42,626 bases of DNA from a virus. The stretch is from IMG/VR virus record IMGVR_UViG_3300018080_000052, positions 1 through 42,626 of that record; one strand, given 5' to 3'. Numbering within the stretch: position 1 is the stretch's first letter; each line of letters opens with the position of its first letter. This document shows positions 17,168 to 22,838 of the stretch, in pieces. Made by a program: the position numbers and the translations under genes. The notes beneath the pieces are model-generated. The model was not told the DNA's origin. It was given only the letters and a program-made list of their open reading frames with translations, and searched no databases.

Positions 17168-18115
17168 TTAAGATCTAGTTGCGCGAAGGTTAATAACCCA
17201 AAGATCGTTTGTGATCCTCGGAACCTCTGCGAACTTGTAACCAACAGAACTATTAAGAGCAAGTGGACCATCATGTATTGGAGGTCGATAAATAAATGTT
17301 GCACTATATTGGTCTTGCTCTACGCATGCATACGCTTCCATACCTACACAGAAGATGTTGTATACATCTGCGCCAAGGTTAGATGCGTTGTTAGACACAG
17401 AACCGATGGAAGATACCAAGAATCTCAAGTTACCTATCGATCCCCACTCGGAACGCAATGCATTCATAGGAGATGGGTACTGATTCTTGTGAATAAAACC
17501 AGCGGTTGCATCAAGATTACCGGTAAGCTGTGTCGAGCAGAGCGCAAAATAAGCGTCTCTAACTGGTGCTGTACCAAACTTATCTGCACCTTCTATGTTG
17601 TCCATAACTGTATATGCGTCGTTATTAAGAAGTGTTCTCACAACTTCATCAACATCGTTACGTGTGATTTCAGTTGGCGAATCTCCGTTCACGCCACCAG
17701 TACAGTTAATGAAACTTGCTGTTGCTGCAAGCATGTCTCTTGTTAGTTGATCCTCTGTTTGACGAAGAGAAACACCCAAACGCGCTACTGCTTCGTTTAG
17801 AACTGGATCTTGGTTTTGGAGAGTAACTTGTTCGTTAATCTGAACATATGTTCCGTAGAACGAAACTTTTGCGTCAATATCAACTGCTGTAAGTTGTTGT
17901 GCAGGAGGCGTAATACCTGTGTTGCCCAAAGGAACCATCGCAGTATCAAGAGCATTATAACGTCTCATACGTAAGGTTGTACCGCCATTTGCAGGCATTG
18001 TTTTTTTCATAGCAGGGATCTTGTGGATCATTGACGGTACTGGTACCGACAAAAGCTTGTATGAAAAGGACTGTTGCACTGGAGCAGGCAAAGTACTTGT
18101 TGTTGTTATTGCCAT
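17168..18115 (-). CDS. Major capsid protein, N4-gp56 type
   Basis: 315 residues from the ATG at 18115, preceded by AAGGAAATAGT; an in-frame extension to 18142 would need a TTG start. Recognisable features are the N-terminal helix/strand before RMRRYNALDTAMVPLG, then VSFYGTYVQINEQVTLQNQD, LTRDMLAATASFINC near residue 130, and the C-terminal AYACVEQDQYSATFIYRPPI..YKFAEVP..NLRATRS. These fit the HK97-fold capsid family named after phage N4 gp56. It follows the scaffold, tRNA-Glu and a terminator, and has a long structured leader, so it probably has its own high-level transcript. Confidence 0.9.
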   Translation of the reverse strand: MAITTTSTLPAPVQQSFSYKLLSVPVPSMIHKIPAMKKTMPANGGTTLRMRRYNALDTAMVPLGNTGITPPAQQLTAVDIDAKVSFYGTYVQINEQVTLQNQDPVLNEAVARLGVSLRQTEDQLTRDMLAATASFINCTGGVNGDSPTEITRNDVDEVVRTLLNNDAYTVMDNIEGADKFGTAPVRDAYFALCSTQLTGNLDATAGFIHKNQYPSPMNALRSEWGSIGNLRFLVSSIGSVSNNASNLGADVYNIFCVGMEAYACVEQDQYSATFIYRPPIHDGPLALNSSVGYKFAEVPRITNDLWVINLRATRS

Positions 18116-18259
18116 TACTATTTCCTTATTACTTAAAATCAATAAGAACTATCAACTTTAAGCTGGACGAGTGCTTGATTATACGTCCGCGAGGTGGCGA
18201 GTCTCAGTGTACGCCGACAGGGCAAGAGAGCGACTCTTGTATTAACGCTGATTCAATAT
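18116..18259 (-). promoter_or_regulatory. Structured leader and possible promoter of the capsid gene
   Basis: The capsid gene's 5' region contains a minus-strand TATAAT at 18183-18178 with no good -35 box. It also contains small inverted repeats, CAAGAG/CTCTTG and GGACG/CGTCC. Because a terminator-like hairpin lies just upstream, a promoter in this stretch is expected. The promoter call is weak; the structured leader is seen directly. Confidence 0.4.
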
Positions 18260-18308
18260 TACAAAAAATAAAAAAAGGAAAAAAGGGATCGTCGACAACT
18301 TGTCGACG
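18260..18308 (-). terminator. Terminator between tRNA-Glu and the capsid gene
   Basis: The perfect 7-bp arms CGTCGAC and GTCGACG around loop AAGTT (minus strand) are followed, after ATCCC, by two T-runs interrupted by CC. It would stop leftward transcripts coming from the scaffold and tRNA, isolating capsid transcription. Confidence 0.7.
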
Positions 18309-18323
18309 TTTTGTAGACAACTG

Positions 18324-18351
18324 ACCATATTTCCCATCCGGGAAAAATGGT
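18324..18351. other. 12-bp-arm hairpin overlapping the tRNA-Glu 3' end
   Basis: ACCATATTTCCC pairs with GGGAAAAATGGT around loop ATCC with a single A-A mismatch. The ATGGT arm includes the encoded CCA of tRNA-Glu on the minus strand, so the hairpin could compete with or guide 3' processing of the tRNA. The 12-mer ACCATATTTCCC recurs on the minus strand at 36885-36874 in a similar imperfect hairpin. Confidence 0.6.
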
Positions 18352-18422
18352 ATCCCTGACAGGAATTGAACCCATACCTCCGCATAGAAAGTGCGACGTC
18401 CTAACCACTAGACCACAGGGAC
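18348..18422 (-). tRNA. tRNA-Glu (anticodon UUC)
   Basis: The cloverleaf is complete. The acceptor arms GTCCCTG and CAGGGAT pair, the D arm is GTCT..GGAC with a GG loop, and the anticodon stem TCGCA/TGCGG encloses loop CTTTCTA. A four-base variable loop and a T arm with TTCAATT follow, then discriminator A and an encoded CCA. The anticodon is UUC. Position 37 is U, where a purine is normal. The gene sits between scaffold and capsid, bounded by a UUCG hairpin and a terminator. It may resist host tRNA cleavage or supply a codon need. Confidence 0.9.
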
Positions 18423-18428
18423 TCCATA

Positions 18429-18444
18429 GGGGGCCGAAGCCCCC
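18429..18444 (-). other. UUCG-tetraloop hairpin between scaffold gene and tRNA-Glu
   Basis: On the minus strand GGGGGC pairs with GCCCCC around UUCG. It lies 17 bases after the scaffold stop and six bases before the tRNA. It may block 3' exonucleases after tRNA processing cuts the transcript. No U-tract follows. Confidence 0.75.
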
Positions 18445-18461
18445 AAATATAGGAGCAATTG

Positions 18462-19199
18462 TTAGTATTTTCTTCTTGCTTCTTGCATCTCTTTAACTAA
18501 AGAATCTTTAAGCTCTTGTGTCAATCCATTTGCAAAAGCATTTGCTTTGGATAATGGACTATCGCCCTGTTGAGGAGACACACTGCTTAACGGTCTCGGC
18601 TTTTTAATATTTTCTTGAGCTTTTGCACGCTCTTTCTCATATTTATCTTCTTTATATATTCCCAGGCGCTTAATAGCTTTGTATGCAGCAGAATACTTAC
18701 TGTACGTATCGGGGTTGTACTGAATCGACGCCATGAGATCCGGATCCGTTTTGCTAAGTTCTGAAATATTTTCATCAGTTAATACCTTATCTAAATCTTT
18801 ATATGTAGCCTTTAGGCGCGCTTCTGCTGTCATGTGAGTTGCTTGCTTTTTGTATTCGCTCAACTCTTTTTCTAACTCTTTCTGTCTTTTTGCTATTTTC
18901 TTAAGATGTCTTATCTCTGCAAGTTCTTCATCTGATCCAAAACCCATATCTTCTTCTGGTTCTGGTTGTGTCGCCTCTCTCTGCCTTTCTTCCATCTGCC
19001 TTATCATTTTTAACGCTTCATCACGTTCTCTTTCGGCACGCTCTCTCGCTTCTCTCAGTTTTCTGAAATGCCCAGCTTGTTCAGTTTCCTGAGCGCTCGC
19101 TTGAGCCGTTTGATCAACTTCTTCTGGTGCCGAATTCCCTGGTTCATTAGGATTAATGTCTTGTCTTGGCTCGACATTTTCGTTTGTCGCTTCCAACAT
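18462..19199 (-). CDS. Scaffold-like assembly protein
   Basis: 245 residues. An acidic, disordered N-terminus (residues 1-45) is followed by a long charged coiled coil (about 45-135, ending in ELEKELSEYKKQ), then ATYKDLDKVLTDENISELSK, and a basic C-terminal helix (ELKDSLVKEMQEARRKY) of the kind that contacts capsid protein. The position between portal and capsid is the usual scaffold position. No protease motif. The start follows GAGAGGAAGT. Confidence 0.75.
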   Translation of the reverse strand: MLEATNENVEPRQDINPNEPGNSAPEEVDQTAQASAQETEQAGHFRKLREARERAERERDEALKMIRQMEERQREATQPEPEEDMGFGSDEELAEIRHLKKIAKRQKELEKELSEYKKQATHMTAEARLKATYKDLDKVLTDENISELSKTDPDLMASIQYNPDTYSKYSAAYKAIKRLGIYKEDKYEKERAKAQENIKKPRPLSSVSPQQGDSPLSKANAFANGLTQELKDSLVKEMQEARRKY

Positions 19200-19229
19200 A
19201 CTTCCTCTCTTTTCTTACTCATTACTATT

Positions 19230-19700
19230 TTAAATCTCTCCGTTTAATTCCATCGCACGTTTCTTAAGTGTTCCATCTTTATAATCCATGCAGAAACCCA
19301 ATAGTTGCTTCTGTTCTTTGGGTATTAATAACGCATTTTCTATAAGATAATCCACTGTGTTCCTATCTGGAACACTCCATAAGTATTCGATTGTATCTGA
19401 CATCCTCTTGTATACATATACATCCTGATCATCATTTGGGGTAGGGCATGCCTTTTTAGGAATAAAATTGTCTTTAAATACTCGCTTTCCTTTAAATATA
19501 GTTTCTTCTTTCTTTTGTACGTCGATATAAAAATCACCTTTATACAACTTTCTTCCACGCTCTGCGGCATCTACTAGTTCTTCAATGTACTTTGGTGTTT
19601 TCATTTGAGCATAATCCATCGGCGTCATACCATCTTTTTCATCCCATGTTTTTTCCATGTGATCTTTGATGATCTTGCCAGCCGTATATCGTTTCTCCAT
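19230..19700 (-). CDS. Conserved head-region protein of unknown function
   Basis: 156 residues, mixed alpha/beta and charged. Motifs include MTPMDYAQMKTPKYIEELVD, KGDFYIDVQKKEE, DQDVYVYKRMSDTIEYLWSVP and ALLIPKEQKQLLGFCMDYKDG. It lies directly before the scaffold gene in the transcript. I recognise the gene position but no domain. The start follows AAGGAGATGC. Upstream is a divergent promoter/operator region shared with 19791-20102. Confidence 0.6.
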   Translation of the reverse strand: MEKRYTAGKIIKDHMEKTWDEKDGMTPMDYAQMKTPKYIEELVDAAERGRKLYKGDFYIDVQKKEETIFKGKRVFKDNFIPKKACPTPNDDQDVYVYKRMSDTIEYLWSVPDRNTVDYLIENALLIPKEQKQLLGFCMDYKDGTLKKRAMELNGEI

Positions 19701-19728
19701 GCATCTCCTTACATGTATAGACGTTCAT

Positions 19729-19754
19729 TACTAATGTGTAATATACTATTAGTA
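19729..19754. promoter_or_regulatory. Inverted repeat in a divergent intergenic region
   Basis: TACTAAT and ATTAGTA, perfect 7-bp arms 12 bp apart, lie between divergent genes at 19700 and 19791. The spacing is about two helical turns between arm centres, as expected for a dimeric regulator. No regulator is identified for it. Confidence 0.45.
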
Positions 19755-19790
19755 GGAGTATGATGTAATAGTAAATGGAAAGGGTTAATT

Positions 19791-20102
19791 ATGAGGAGAG
19801 TGTTCTTAATAGCATTGCTTATGTCAATGTCTGTGCCCACTATTTCAATCTCACGCCCTAAATTGAAATTACGACGCAAAAAAAGAGCTCGTATTTCCAA
19901 AATAGACCGTAGATTGAAACAAGAGCGTTTCGATAATATAGAACTTGACGAGATGGAGAATAGAGAACGTCAAGAAACAGATAATGTGGCTCGATGCCTA
20001 GACGCTACCAAATCGGTGGTAGCAATAGCTGCAAGCATCACAGGGCTAGGTATAACTATAGCTACATTCGTTATAGGATTAGTAAACCAATTAAATGATT
20101 AG
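19791..20102 (+). CDS. Small exported/membrane protein
   Basis: 103 residues. The N-terminal hydrophobic signal (RRVFLIALLMSMSVPTISIS) is followed by a very basic stretch (KLKLRRKKRARISKIDRR) and a charged helix. A C-terminal membrane segment covers about residues 72-97 (VVAIAASITGLGITIATFVI). The start follows GGAAAGGGTTAATT. With two membrane elements and a basic linker it could be a holin or superinfection-exclusion protein; neither is shown. It stands alone on the plus strand with a hairpin after its stop. Confidence 0.65.
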   Translation: MRRVFLIALLMSMSVPTISISRPKLKLRRKKRARISKIDRRLKQERFDNIELDEMENRERQETDNVARCLDATKSVVAIAASITGLGITIATFVIGLVNQLND

Positions 20103-20106
20103 AAAT

Positions 20107-20124
20107 GGGGGCAATTAAGCCCCC
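20107..20124. terminator. GC-rich hairpin after 19791-20102
   Basis: GGGGGC pairs with GCCCCC around AATTAA, four bases after the stop codon. The following sequence TACTTG is not a true U-tract, so termination may be partial. It lies between convergent genes and could act in either direction. Confidence 0.55.
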
Positions 20125-20182
20125 TACTTGACTGAAAAAATATACTAATCGTTTAAATTAATATATTTATTCAAAGAAAATC

Positions 20183-20527
20183 TTATAAGTCACTCAAAGA
20201 GACAAACATAGGATTAGATGGCTCTTCATCACCTTTAATAAGTTCATCTACTTTTGCGCCTAAATACTCAGAAGCTTTGTCAGCAGCTACCTTTGTAGCC
20301 GCATCAACTGCTATATTCTTCCCCCAACCCATCAGACTATACAGTGCGCTCGTAGATAAATATTTTTCCATAAATCCAGGCTCTTTTGGAGCATTTTCTT
20401 TTTCTTTTTTCCTCTGTTCCTTCCATCGTTGTTTATGTCTCTCTTGATGTTCACGTCTTTGTTGTTGGTTCATTGAAAAACAAGGAAAAGATATACAAAT
20501 TAGAGTTAAAAGCATTAATTTTTTCAT
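20183..20527 (-). CDS. Small exported basic protein
   Basis: 114 residues from the ATG at 20527; a longer in-frame form to 20569 would run through a hairpin and lacks a better site. The signal peptide is MKKLMLLTLICISFPCFS followed by M. Next comes a Gln/Arg/Lys/Glu-rich region (QQQRREHQERHKQRWKEQRK) and a more hydrophobic helical part (STSALYSLMGWGKNIAVDAA), ending acidic. The Met just after the likely cleavage site is shared with two other exported proteins here. No family recognised. Confidence 0.65.
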   Translation of the reverse strand: MKKLMLLTLICISFPCFSMNQQQRREHQERHKQRWKEQRKKEKENAPKEPGFMEKYLSTSALYSLMGWGKNIAVDAATKVAADKASEYLGAKVDELIKGDEEPSNPMFVSLSDL

Positions 20528-20548
20528 AATTCCGTCCTTTATGGTATA

Positions 20549-20569
20549 GTGGGGACACATGGTCCCCAC
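20549..20569. other. 8-bp-arm hairpin between two exported-protein genes
   Basis: GTGGGGAC pairs with GTCCCCAC around a five-base loop. It separates the leftward genes 20593-20787 and 20183-20527 and could tune their ratio or stabilise the upstream message. No U-tract follows on either strand. Confidence 0.6.
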
Positions 20570-20592
20570 AGCAGTCCCTTATCAACAGGAGT

Positions 20593-20787
20593 TTATTTGC
20601 CTGAGTTTTTCCAAGCATCCCAAAGAGCTTTTATAACTTTTGCAGCTATTCCTTGTGTGTGCTTTTTCTTTGCAGCATTATATATTTTCTTGCAAGCTTC
20701 TTTGTCTTTCCAACGTGGATTATTCATAGCTTGTACTGAAGCTGCACCACTAAGTAACATTATGGATAAAATTAAACGTTTAAACAT
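20593..20787 (-). CDS. Tiny exported protein
   Basis: 64 residues. The signal peptide (MFKRLILSIMLLSGAASVQA) is followed by Met and then a 43-residue basic mature part with a Trp, a single Cys and a helical AAKVIKALWDAWKNSGK end, which is amphipathic and could contact membranes. The strong start is TTAGGAGGACGAT. It is the first gene of the leftward arm of the divergent promoter at 20844-20914. Possible lysis or exclusion factor; function unknown. Confidence 0.65.
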   Translation of the reverse strand: MFKRLILSIMLLSGAASVQAMNNPRWKDKEACKKIYNAAKKKHTQGIAAKVIKALWDAWKNSGK

Positions 20788-20843
20788 ATCGTCCTCCTAA
20801 GGGATAATACAGTTAATAAAATAAACACTTACTCACTGATTAC

Positions 20844-20914
20844 ATGTTAACAGCATTATTTTATTTTGTCAAACCTTTGACATGTTTGACGCTTTTGACG
20901 TCCTATGGTACCAT
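20844..20914. promoter_or_regulatory. Divergent promoters around a 16-bp TTGACA palindrome
   Basis: TGTCAAACCTTTGACA (20867-20882) has 7-bp arms. Its left arm read leftward is a TTGACA -35 with 17 bp to TAACAT (20849-20844), driving 20593-20787. Rightward, TTTGAC recurs three times with nine-base steps (20876, 20885, 20894). The second gives TTGACG with 17 bp to TACCAT (20909-20914) before the HTH gene. The same palindrome type is found at 36971-36986, so a shared repressor or activator is likely. Confidence 0.65.
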
Positions 20915-20938
20915 AAGAGTGGTAAAAGAAAGGAATTA

Positions 20939-21253
20939 ATGAAAAAAGTTGAAGATTATATGACTGTTGCAGAAGCAGCAGAGTATTTGGGGGTAAAGAA
21001 GAACACTGTTCGAGGATGGTGTAGAAGAGGCAAACTTCCTTGTCATATTAACCCGGTAAATGGTTTTAGGTTGTTTGATATTAAAGATTTAAGAAAATTA
21101 CTAACATTAATCGAAAGGCGAAGAGATGGCAAAAGAGTACTTCCTAAAAGGAATTTTAATAGGCTTGACGTTAAACGTTGCGACAATGCTTCCTATGAAG
21201 AATTTATTAACCCAGACAAAGATAACTCTGAAGGGAGCATTGAGCCAAAGTGA
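20939..21253 (+). CDS. Excisionase/MerR-like DNA-binding protein
   Basis: 104 residues from the ATG at 20939 with AAAGGA upstream; the longer frame from 20882 overlaps the promoter. Residues 8-60 are a winged HTH: YMTVAEAAEYLGVKKNTVRG, then WCRRGKLPCHINPVNGFRLF and DIKDLRKLL. This matches the excisionase/BldC-like HTH group, which binds tandem direct repeats. The C-terminal 40 residues are basic then acidic. The triple TTTGAC repeat immediately upstream is an obvious candidate binding site, implying autoregulation. Confidence 0.8.
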   Translation: MKKVEDYMTVAEAAEYLGVKKNTVRGWCRRGKLPCHINPVNGFRLFDIKDLRKLLTLIERRRDGKRVLPKRNFNRLDVKRCDNASYEEFINPDKDNSEGSIEPK

Positions 21254-21677
21254 TCAATTTTTAGATCCAAAAATGATGTATACGCTTGATGAGCATAGAT
21301 TAGGTGTTACTGTATTAATAATGCAATTAACAAACCTTATAAGTGAATGTTGTGCTTTATTTCACAACACAAAAGAGAAAAAGTATGGCTCTATGTTAAA
21401 GGTGTTAATTGTAATGCGTATGGGGCTCGTTAAATTAAAGAAAATATTGAGCGAAGAGCATAAAGGCGCGTTTTCTTTTGCATTAAAGATAAATAAGCTA
21501 CGCAACCAATTTATCAAAGACGGACATATGAAAGAGCTATTAGATGGCATACAGGAACTAGAAAACACACTAAAAGGTGATGTATTGAGACTCTTTAGGG
21601 AAATTAGGGATTTAGTTGAATCTTATTCTATTCCATCTAAAGGTGATTGTTTGATTGCTTTTAGTAAGTATTTTTAA
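21240..21677 (+). CDS. Helical protein of unknown function, coupled to the HTH gene
   Basis: The start is uncertain. The frame is open from 21126, but that region lies inside the HTH gene. GAAGGGAGCA precedes a TTG at 21240, which would overlap the HTH stop, and an ATG follows at 21273. From 21240 the product is 145 residues, largely helical, with LGVTVLIMQLTNLISECCAL, a central basic region and ELLDGIQELENTLKGDVLRL. No domain recognised. It ends before a strong hairpin. It may work with the HTH protein. Confidence 0.6.
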   Translation: MSQSDQFLDPKMMYTLDEHRLGVTVLIMQLTNLISECCALFHNTKEKKYGSMLKVLIVMRMGLVKLKKILSEEHKGAFSFALKINKLRNQFIKDGHMKELLDGIQELENTLKGDVLRLFREIRDLVESYSIPSKGDCLIAFSKYF

Positions 21678-21683
21678 TTAAAG

Positions 21684-21715
21684 CTCCGCAGGCAAACCCG
21701 GGAAACCCTGCGGAG
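21684..21715. terminator. 9-bp-arm hairpin between convergent genes
   Basis: CTCCGCAGG pairs with CCTGCGGAG around a 14-base loop that itself contains CCCGGG. It lies between the plus-strand gene ending at 21677 and the minus-strand gene ending at 21749. T-rich flanks are modest (CTTTAATT leftward), so it is a probable bidirectional terminator or stability element. Confidence 0.6.
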
Positions 21716-21748
21716 ACATAAACAAAAGGATAAACAAGAAATAAGAAA

Positions 21749-21946
21749 TTAGCCCTTATTCTTTTTTTTCTTCTTTTTCTTTTTAGAGAGGCCAGCCTCG
21801 TTAAGCGCTATTGCTACCGCTTGTTTACGATTTTTGACCTTTTTTTTACTTTTCCCAATATTGAGTTCACCCTCTTTGAACTCTTCCATTACTTTCTTAA
21901 CTTTATTTCGTTTTTGTTTCTTACTCTTTGGACATTTCTTGGCCAT
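21749..21946 (-). CDS. Lysine-rich DUF6496-type small protein
   Basis: 65 residues, about one third lysine. The core KVMEEFKEGELNIGKSKKK followed by NRKQAVAIALNEAG is the pattern I know from the DUF6496 family in phages and bacteria. The C-terminus ends in a run of nine lysines broken by Asn. The lysines suggest nucleic-acid binding, perhaps DNA condensation. The start follows AGAGGAAATTAA. Confidence 0.75.
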   Translation of the reverse strand: MAKKCPKSKKQKRNKVKKVMEEFKEGELNIGKSKKKVKNRKQAVAIALNEAGLSKKKKKKKKNKG

Positions 21947-22015
21947 TTAATTTCCTCTATACCCGGCCGAGACAGTATATATCAAGAAAGACTCTACTGT
22001 CCCGACCTAAGATTG

Positions 22016-22159
22016 TTACCTGACACGCGTAGTTTGTTCAAACTGAAGCTGCTTTTTCACCTTACTGTTTTTCGTTTTAGGCCGCATGTTAGGGGGTTTA
22101 CCTAATATATCATACGCTATTTTAGTAGCGTCAGACTTGAATCTTGGCATGACAGGCAT
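22016..22159 (-). CDS. Small basic protein
   Basis: 47 residues starting MPVMPRFKSDATKIAYDILG, then a basic segment (RPKTKNSKVKKQLQFEQTTR). TAGGAACAATT precedes the ATG at 22159; an internal ATG at 22150 is possible. It fits tightly between two leftward genes. No family recognised. Confidence 0.55.
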   Translation of the reverse strand: MPVMPRFKSDATKIAYDILGKPPNMRPKTKNSKVKKQLQFEQTTRVR

Positions 22160-22167
22160 AATTGTTC

Positions 22168-22413
22168 CTAGAACTTTTCAGAGTTTATTGGCTTTTTGCC
22201 TTTCATATCGCTCTTAACTTGACGGTCGATTCCAGATATTCTGTCATCTAACCCTTCAGGCATATTATAACCAGATGTTGGCCATGGTCTCATTACCATT
22301 GTCTGAGGCATATTTGCTACACCTCTATCTCGTGGCAACATGCCAGCATCATTTTTCTCTTGCGCCATCTTTGCAGAACGCCCAGAATAGGCACCATCAT
22401 AATACTTTGCCAT
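22168..22413 (-). CDS. Conserved small phage protein (KYYDGAY type)
   Basis: 81 residues. The order of motifs (AKYYDGAYSG, MAQEKNDAGM, NMPQTMVMRPWP, YNMPEGLDDRISGIDRQVKSD) resembles small proteins I have seen in other phages near head genes, but I know no function. The start follows AAGGAGATAGTA. It is preceded by a repeat and hairpin cluster. Confidence 0.65.
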   Translation of the reverse strand: MAKYYDGAYSGRSAKMAQEKNDAGMLPRDRGVANMPQTMVMRPWPTSGYNMPEGLDDRISGIDRQVKSDMKGKKPINSEKF

Positions 22414-22431
22414 TACTATCTCCTTGGAAAC

Positions 22432-22556
22432 TGCCGTTAACGTGCCGTTATTATGCCGTTAACTGACAAGGTTACAAACCTCTAACCGCAGAGGCTTTAA
22501 TTTCTTACATGGCCGGCTGTTGCGGGCCGGCCATGCTACGTGGGTTATGTCCCACG
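22432..22556. repeat. Three hairpins and a triple octamer repeat
   Basis: TGCCGTTA occurs three times (22432, 22443, 22454). Three hairpins follow: CCTCT/AGAGG (22479-22494), ATGGCCGGC/GCCGGCCAT (22509-22534) and CGTGGG/CCCACG (22539-22556). They lie between leftward genes 22560-22838 and 22168-22413. No coding frame is supported. An RNA-processing or attenuation region is likely; the repeats could bind a protein. Confidence 0.6.
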
Positions 22557-22559
22557 CCG

Positions 22560-22838
22560 TTATCTTCTAAATATCCAGTTAAAGGTAGATTGCATTTTCG
22601 TGCAACCCCACTCTAAAACTGGTGTTAAATTCATTTCAATTTGCGGAGTAAGCCAATATGTAAGCACCCCTCCTACAACTGTACCAACAGCCAATCCTGT
22701 TTTCCCCGGATGCTTGATTGCTGTATTCATGATACATTCAGTAACTCTATTATTTACAAGTTTATCTTCTATTTTATCTAAAACACACGCATTAATAGGC
22801 GCTGCTGTAATAAATAAGGCTAACATCAGTTTCTTCAT
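22560..22838 (-). CDS. Small exported membrane protein after the portal gene
   Basis: 92 residues. The signal peptide (MKKLMLALFITAAPINA) precedes a cysteine. A second hydrophobic segment lies around residues 48-64 (GLAVGTVVGGVLTYWLT), and the C-terminus is basic (FNWIFRR). Three Cys are present. The ATG overlaps the portal stop (ATGA), indicating translational coupling. Cys after the signal could be lipidated, although the lipobox is poor. Function unknown. Confidence 0.65.
   Translation of the reverse strand: MKKLMLALFITAAPINACVLDKIEDKLVNNRVTECIMNTAIKHPGKTGLAVGTVVGGVLTYWLTPQIEMNLTPVLEWGCTKMQSTFNWIFRR

Noticed and set aside
16965-17746. Overlapping frames opposite the capsid and decoration genes
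   Set aside because: They are Cys-rich shadow frames without start signals and conflict with strongly supported virion genes.
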